64,000 bases of DNA. Source: Pontibaca salina. Its GTDB lineage: Bacteria; Pseudomonadota; Alphaproteobacteria; Rhodobacterales; Rhodobacteraceae. Of the stretch, positions 60,627 through 64,000 are shown piece after piece. The stretch is taken from contig NZ_JAEIJD010000011.1 in assembly GCF_016307205.1 (NCBI RefSeq), forward strand, positions 1 to 64,000, given 5' to 3'. The position numbers were made by a program, and so were the translations under genes. The notes under the pieces are model-generated. The model did no database searches. It saw nothing but the letters and a program-made list of their open reading frames with translations, and was not told where the DNA came from. Every line of letters begins with the position of its first letter. Position 1 is the first letter of the stretch.

Positions 60627-62510
60627 TTATGAGGTTTTGCGCCCGGCCCTGACCGGCGGGTCGGAGGGCGCCGGTTCCACCCAATGCGCCAGCACGACCC
60701 GCGCCGCCGCAACGTCGCTTGCGGCCAGGGCCGCGCGCAAGCCCCGCAGCACCGCCGCGACCTCGAGTTCCGACAGCTGCGCCTCGCGGGCGCAAAAGAT
60801 CTTCTGATAGGGGGTCGGGATCAGCGCGCCGCTGAGCGACAGCTCCTCTTGCAGTTTCTCGCCGGGGCGCAGGCCGGTGATCGTGATCTCGATATCGCCC
60901 TCGGGATGGGCCGCGTCGCGCACGCTATATCCGGCGCTTTCGATGACCTGTCGGGCCAGTTTCAGAATTGGCACCGGCGGGCCCATGTCCAGCACAAAGG
61001 TCTCGCCGCCGCGCGCCCCGGCCCCGGCCTTCAGCACCAGTTGCACCGCTTCGCGGATGGTCATGAAATAGCGCGTGACCCGGGGATCGGTGACGGTGAC
61101 CGGCCCGCCGCGGCGGACCTGTTCCTGAAACAGCGGCACCACCGACCCAGATGAGCCCAGCACATTGCCGAAACGCACCATGGCAAACACTGTCCTGTCA
61201 TGGCGCGTGGCCAGATCCTGCACCACCAGTTCCGCCAGCCGCTTGCTCGCCCCCATCACATTGGCCGGGCGCACCGCCTTGTCCGAGGAGATCAGGATGA
61301 AGCGCTCGACCCCTGCTCTGGCGGCCGCACGCCCCAGAATCTGGGTGCCAAAGACATTATTGGCCAGCCCGCTCAGCGGATTGGCCTCAATCAGCGGCAC
61401 GTGTTTATAGGCCGCCGCGTGCACCACCACCTGCACCCCTTCCTTGGCCAGCACCCGGCGCACATGGCGCAGGTCGGTGACCGAGCCCAGCACCGGCACC
61501 AGTTCGATGGCGCTATCCTCGAGCAACTGGCCCAATTCGCGGTGCACGGTATAGAGCGCCAATTCGCTCAGTTCGAACAGGACCAGCCGGGAGGGGCGGC
61601 AGTTCAGTATCTGGCGGCACAGTTCCGCCCCGATCGAGCCGCCCGCGCCCGAAACCAGCACCACCCGCCCGGCATAGGCGGCCGCCCCCTTGCCCAGCCG
61701 ATTGTCGCGGGCCGCGCGGCCCAGGAAATGCTGCGGTGCCACCGGGACCAGCTTGTCCACCAGCGCCTCTTCGCCGATCAGCTGGGCAAAACTGGGCAGG
61801 GTCTGCACCTCCAGCCCCAGTTGCTGCAGCCGGCGGGCGATCTGCGCCTGTTTCGGCTGGCGCAGCGATGGCATCGCCAGCAGGATCCGCCGCACATCGC
61901 GGGCCTGGGCCTGCTGTGCCAGCCGGGCCGGGGGATAGACCGGCAGGCCCGCCACCAGCACCCCCTGCAGCAAGATGTTGTCATCGATAAAGGCAACCGG
62001 ATCGATGGTTTTATCGGTTTTCAATCCCAGAGCCAATTGCCGCCCGGTGGTGCCAGCGCCATAGATCATCACCCGCCGGCGCGGCCCGGCCCGCCGATAG
62101 AGCCCCAGCACCACCTGCAACAGGATGGCGCGCAACCCCATCATGAACAGGAAATACCCAAGCGCGAAGACCAGATAGAAGCCGGGCGGCAAGCCCAGCC
62201 CGGCCAGCCAGAACAGGCCGGCCAGCCCCGCCCCCGCCCCCGCCGCCAGCATTGCGGCGCGTGCCACCGCCCGCCCCTCGAACGCCTTGAGCTGGACCAT
62301 CGGCAGGCCCAGCCCCAGTGCCAGCGCCGCCACCAGCCCCAACAGCCAGGGCAGCACCGGCAAGGTCTGTTCCAGCAGTTCCAGGGCCGGACCCGGCAGG
62401 TGTTGTACCCAAAACGTGAACAACAGCGCCAGCGGCACAAGACACAGATCGATGGTCAGGAAGATCAATGTCTTCTGCGCGCGGGTCAGCGCTGTGATCA
62501 GGGTCAGCAT
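60627..62510 (-). CDS. Polysaccharide biosynthesis nucleotide-sugar dehydratase (CapD/FlaA1-like, membrane form)
   Basis: A 627-residue protein: four or five N-terminal membrane helices (to about residue 130), a cytosolic Rossmann-like linker, then a UDP-sugar 4,6-dehydratase domain (VVLVSGAGGSIGAELCRQI, AAYKHVPLIE and the ISSDKAVRPANVMGASKRLAE active-site region with S-D-K). These enzymes make the keto-sugar at the start of amino-sugar synthesis for capsule or O-antigen. It precedes a sugar transferase and an epimerase on the same strand, so the three work together. Confidence 0.92.
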   Translation of the reverse strand: MLTLITALTRAQKTLIFLTIDLCLVPLALLFTFWVQHLPGPALELLEQTLPVLPWLLGLVAALALGLGLPMVQLKAFEGRAVARAAMLAAGAGAGLAGLFWLAGLGLPPGFYLVFALGYFLFMMGLRAILLQVVLGLYRRAGPRRRVMIYGAGTTGRQLALGLKTDKTIDPVAFIDDNILLQGVLVAGLPVYPPARLAQQAQARDVRRILLAMPSLRQPKQAQIARRLQQLGLEVQTLPSFAQLIGEEALVDKLVPVAPQHFLGRAARDNRLGKGAAAYAGRVVLVSGAGGSIGAELCRQILNCRPSRLVLFELSELALYTVHRELGQLLEDSAIELVPVLGSVTDLRHVRRVLAKEGVQVVVHAAAYKHVPLIEANPLSGLANNVFGTQILGRAAARAGVERFILISSDKAVRPANVMGASKRLAELVVQDLATRHDRTVFAMVRFGNVLGSSGSVVPLFQEQVRRGGPVTVTDPRVTRYFMTIREAVQLVLKAGAGARGGETFVLDMGPPVPILKLARQVIESAGYSVRDAAHPEGDIEITITGLRPGEKLQEELSLSGALIPTPYQKIFCAREAQLSELEVAAVLRGLRAALAASDVAAARVVLAHWVEPAPSDPPVRAGRKTS

Positions 62511-62617
62511 TCAGCTTACTGCTCCGTCACAGACACACGGCGCCCCCTGCAGGCTCAGATGCCGCGCTGCCATCAGGCCGCGCAATCTTCCGGCCCCTGC
62601 GGCGCGCGATAAATCTC

Positions 62618-63232
62618 TCATGGCCGGCGCCGCAGCAGGGTGGCGGCCGTGCCCAGCAGCAGCGCCAGATCGAAACACAGGCTTTGGTGGCGCTGATAGA
62701 TCAGATCCAGCCGGGCCTTGCGCGGCACGCAGTTGCGCCCATAGACCGCATCGGTCTCCGCCGCCGTGGTGCAGCGCGCCAACAGCCATGCTTCGTGTCG
62801 GTGATAGACCAGCGTGGCCAGCCCAGTGACGCCGGGGCGGCTTTGCAGCACCCTTGCGTAAAGCGCGGGGTGGCGCTCGACATATTGGCGCAAGGGCGGG
62901 CGCGGGCCGACAAAGCTCAGATCGCCCCTGAGGATGTTCCACAGTTGCGGCAACTCATCCAGCCGGCGGGCGCGCAGCCAGCGCCCGGTCGGGGTGATCC
63001 GCGCCGCCTTGTCGCCGCCCGACACGCCGCAATCCGCCTTCACCACCGTCATGGTGCGCAGCTTCCACAACCAAAACGGCCGCCCGACCCCTTGCATCCG
63101 CTCGGCCACGTGAAACAGCGGCCGGCCCTGCCGCAGCGCCAGCCAGACCAGCAGCCCCGCCAGCAGCGGCATCAGGATCACCGCCAGAACACTGGCCAGG
63201 ACCAGATCGAGCAGACGTTTGCGCCCGCTCAT
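62618..63232 (-). CDS. Bacterial sugar transferase (undecaprenyl-phosphate sugar-1-phosphate transferase)
   Basis: A 204-residue initiating transferase. One N-terminal helix (LVLASVLAVILMPLLAGLLVWLAL) is followed by FWLWKLRTM, LDELPQLWNILRGDLSFVGPRPPL and RPGVTGLA, the conserved motifs. It places the first sugar phosphate on the lipid carrier. The start ATG 63230-63232 overlaps the stop of the upstream epimerase by ATGA; a longer reading would cover that gene's end. Confidence 0.93.
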   Translation of the reverse strand: MSGRKRLLDLVLASVLAVILMPLLAGLLVWLALRQGRPLFHVAERMQGVGRPFWLWKLRTMTVVKADCGVSGGDKAARITPTGRWLRARRLDELPQLWNILRGDLSFVGPRPPLRQYVERHPALYARVLQSRPGVTGLATLVYHRHEAWLLARCTTAAETDAVYGRNCVPRKARLDLIYQRHQSLCFDLALLLGTAATLLRRRP

Positions 63233-64000
63233 GGCGCGCCGCCCTGCCACTCGGCCACCAGGGTTGCGGCCTGCCCGGCCGCCGGCGGCAGATCGACCAA
63301 CCGGGCCAGGCGCGCGGTGGCCAGTTCCACACGCGCAATCGCGTCCTGGGGCGCCGGGCGCGGCTGCCAACCCAGCCCCGCTTGATCCAGCAACGCGCCC
63401 ATCTCGACGCTACCGGGGGCGGCAATGTTCAGCACCGCGGGCAGGTTCTGCGCCCCGCTCAGGGCGCGCAACACCCGCGCCAGTGTCACCGGGCCGATAT
63501 AGCTGCGCCGCGGTGTGCACCCATTCGGAAAACGATCCAGGGCGAACCCCGGCTGCCAACCGCCAAGGGTGGCATCGGCCCCGGCGACATTGCCGATCCG
63601 CAAGCTGCACAGCGCCACCCCCCGCACCGCCGCAATATTCCGCGCGCGCGCTTCCATCGCTTGCTTGGCGATGCCATAGGGGCTGACCGGCGCCAGGGGG
63701 GTGGCCTCGTCCAGCAGACCGGAACGGTTGCCATAGACCGAAGCCGATGAGACCAGCAGCACCCGCGCCCCGACCGCCGCCGCCGCGTGCCCCGCCGCCA
63801 GCGCCAGCGCCGCATTGGCGCCCAGATCGCCGCCACGGGCGGCGCGCGCCGGCGTGACCCCGGCCAAACAGAGGATCGTGCCGCAGCCTTCTGCGGCGCG
63901 GGCGACAGAGGCCGCGTCCAGCGGATCCGCCCGCACCCAGCCCGGCGCGGGTGGCGCGGAGCGGGTCTGCCAACGCATCGGCGGTCCCGCGCCCTGTTCG
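63229..64000 (-). CDS. NAD-dependent sugar epimerase/dehydratase, 5' end outside the window
   Basis: At least 256 residues of an extended SDR. The frame is open to the window edge. The glycine-rich NAD motif is absent from what is seen, so about 30-50 N-terminal residues probably lie beyond 64000. ILCLAGVTPARAARGGDLGANAALA, LLVSSASVYGNRSG and the YGIAKQAMEA (YxxxK) motif identify the family. Its stop overlaps the sugar-transferase start, so it is the first of three coupled polysaccharide genes here. Confidence 0.85.
   Translation of the reverse strand, partial: EQGAGPPMRWQTRSAPPAPGWVRADPLDAASVARAAEGCGTILCLAGVTPARAARGGDLGANAALALAAGHAAAAVGARVLLVSSASVYGNRSGLLDEATPLAPVSPYGIAKQAMEARARNIAAVRGVALCSLRIGNVAGADATLGGWQPGFALDRFPNGCTPRRSYIGPVTLARVLRALSGAQNLPAVLNIAAPGSVEMGALLDQAGLGWQPRPAPQDAIARVELATARLARLVDLPPAAGQAATLVAEWQGGAP

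Overview
The window looks like chromosome or chromid DNA of a high-GC alphaproteobacterium, most likely Rhodobacterales (Rhodobacteraceae). The grounds are an fdsGBACD-type NAD-dependent formate dehydrogenase operon, a BioR-like box in front of bioY, a short-chain acyl-CoA regulator (ScfR/RamB-like), a Hint-domain surface protein, and the codon and base composition. Genes are dense and start with good Shine-Dalgarno sites. Many neighbours overlap by 4 bp (ATGA/GTGA). No tRNA, rRNA, CRISPR array or insertion sequence was seen.

Layout. 1-3.4 kb: end of a CBS-domain protein, then an APC permease with two universal stress proteins (Usp). 3.4-11.9 kb: hutF, the fdsGBACD operon and a LysR regulator. 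12.1-13.1 kb: bioY and a DUF1284 gene. 13.2-15.3 kb: two divergent glycosyltransferases. 15.6-17.5 kb: a sodium:solute symporter with a 39-residue membrane partner. 17.5-27.3 kb: a CsgD-like LuxR regulator with a small partner gene, facing an 828-residue low-complexity repeat protein, a 670-residue companion, and a type I secretion ABC ATPase plus membrane fusion protein. 27.4-30.2 kb: a quinone oxidoreductase and a solitary P-loop kinase-like protein. 30.3-46.6 kb: an oxalate island. 47.0-51.9 kb: a GntR regulator facing an operon of a GGT-family hydrolase, an LctP permease, a small membrane protein and a Usp. 52.4-64 kb: polysaccharide genes, RidA, an SDR, a serine recombinase with a DUF1612-type plasmid protein, and a Hint-domain protein.

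How the genes fit together. The centre is one-carbon and C2-acid metabolism. Oxalate would enter by TctABC, be activated by formyl-CoA:oxalate CoA-transferase (Frc), and be decarboxylated by Oxc to formyl-CoA. A ketopantoate-reductase-like enzyme, resembling the PanE2 oxalyl-CoA reductase described in Methylobacterium extorquens, could instead reduce oxalyl-CoA to glyoxylate for assimilation. Formate can be oxidised by Fds or captured by Fhs; a TTG-start formyltransferase-like protein sits between frc and fhs. A second transcription unit (isochorismatase-family hydrolase, sucC, sucD) is divergent from gntR-oxc-frc. A perfect 12-bp GntR-like site, in opposite orientations, lies in front of each unit. 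The GGT-like/LctP operon may feed the same pool from oxamate (inference).

The other candidate for an undescribed system is the 17.5-27.3 kb secretion locus. Its repeat protein carries two unrelated-looking 26-residue tandem repeats. The protein and its companion share a curlin-like N-x3-Q-x2-N-V-L motif, and the locus faces a CsgD-like regulator. It may make a type I-secreted biofilm matrix or amyloid-like surface protein.
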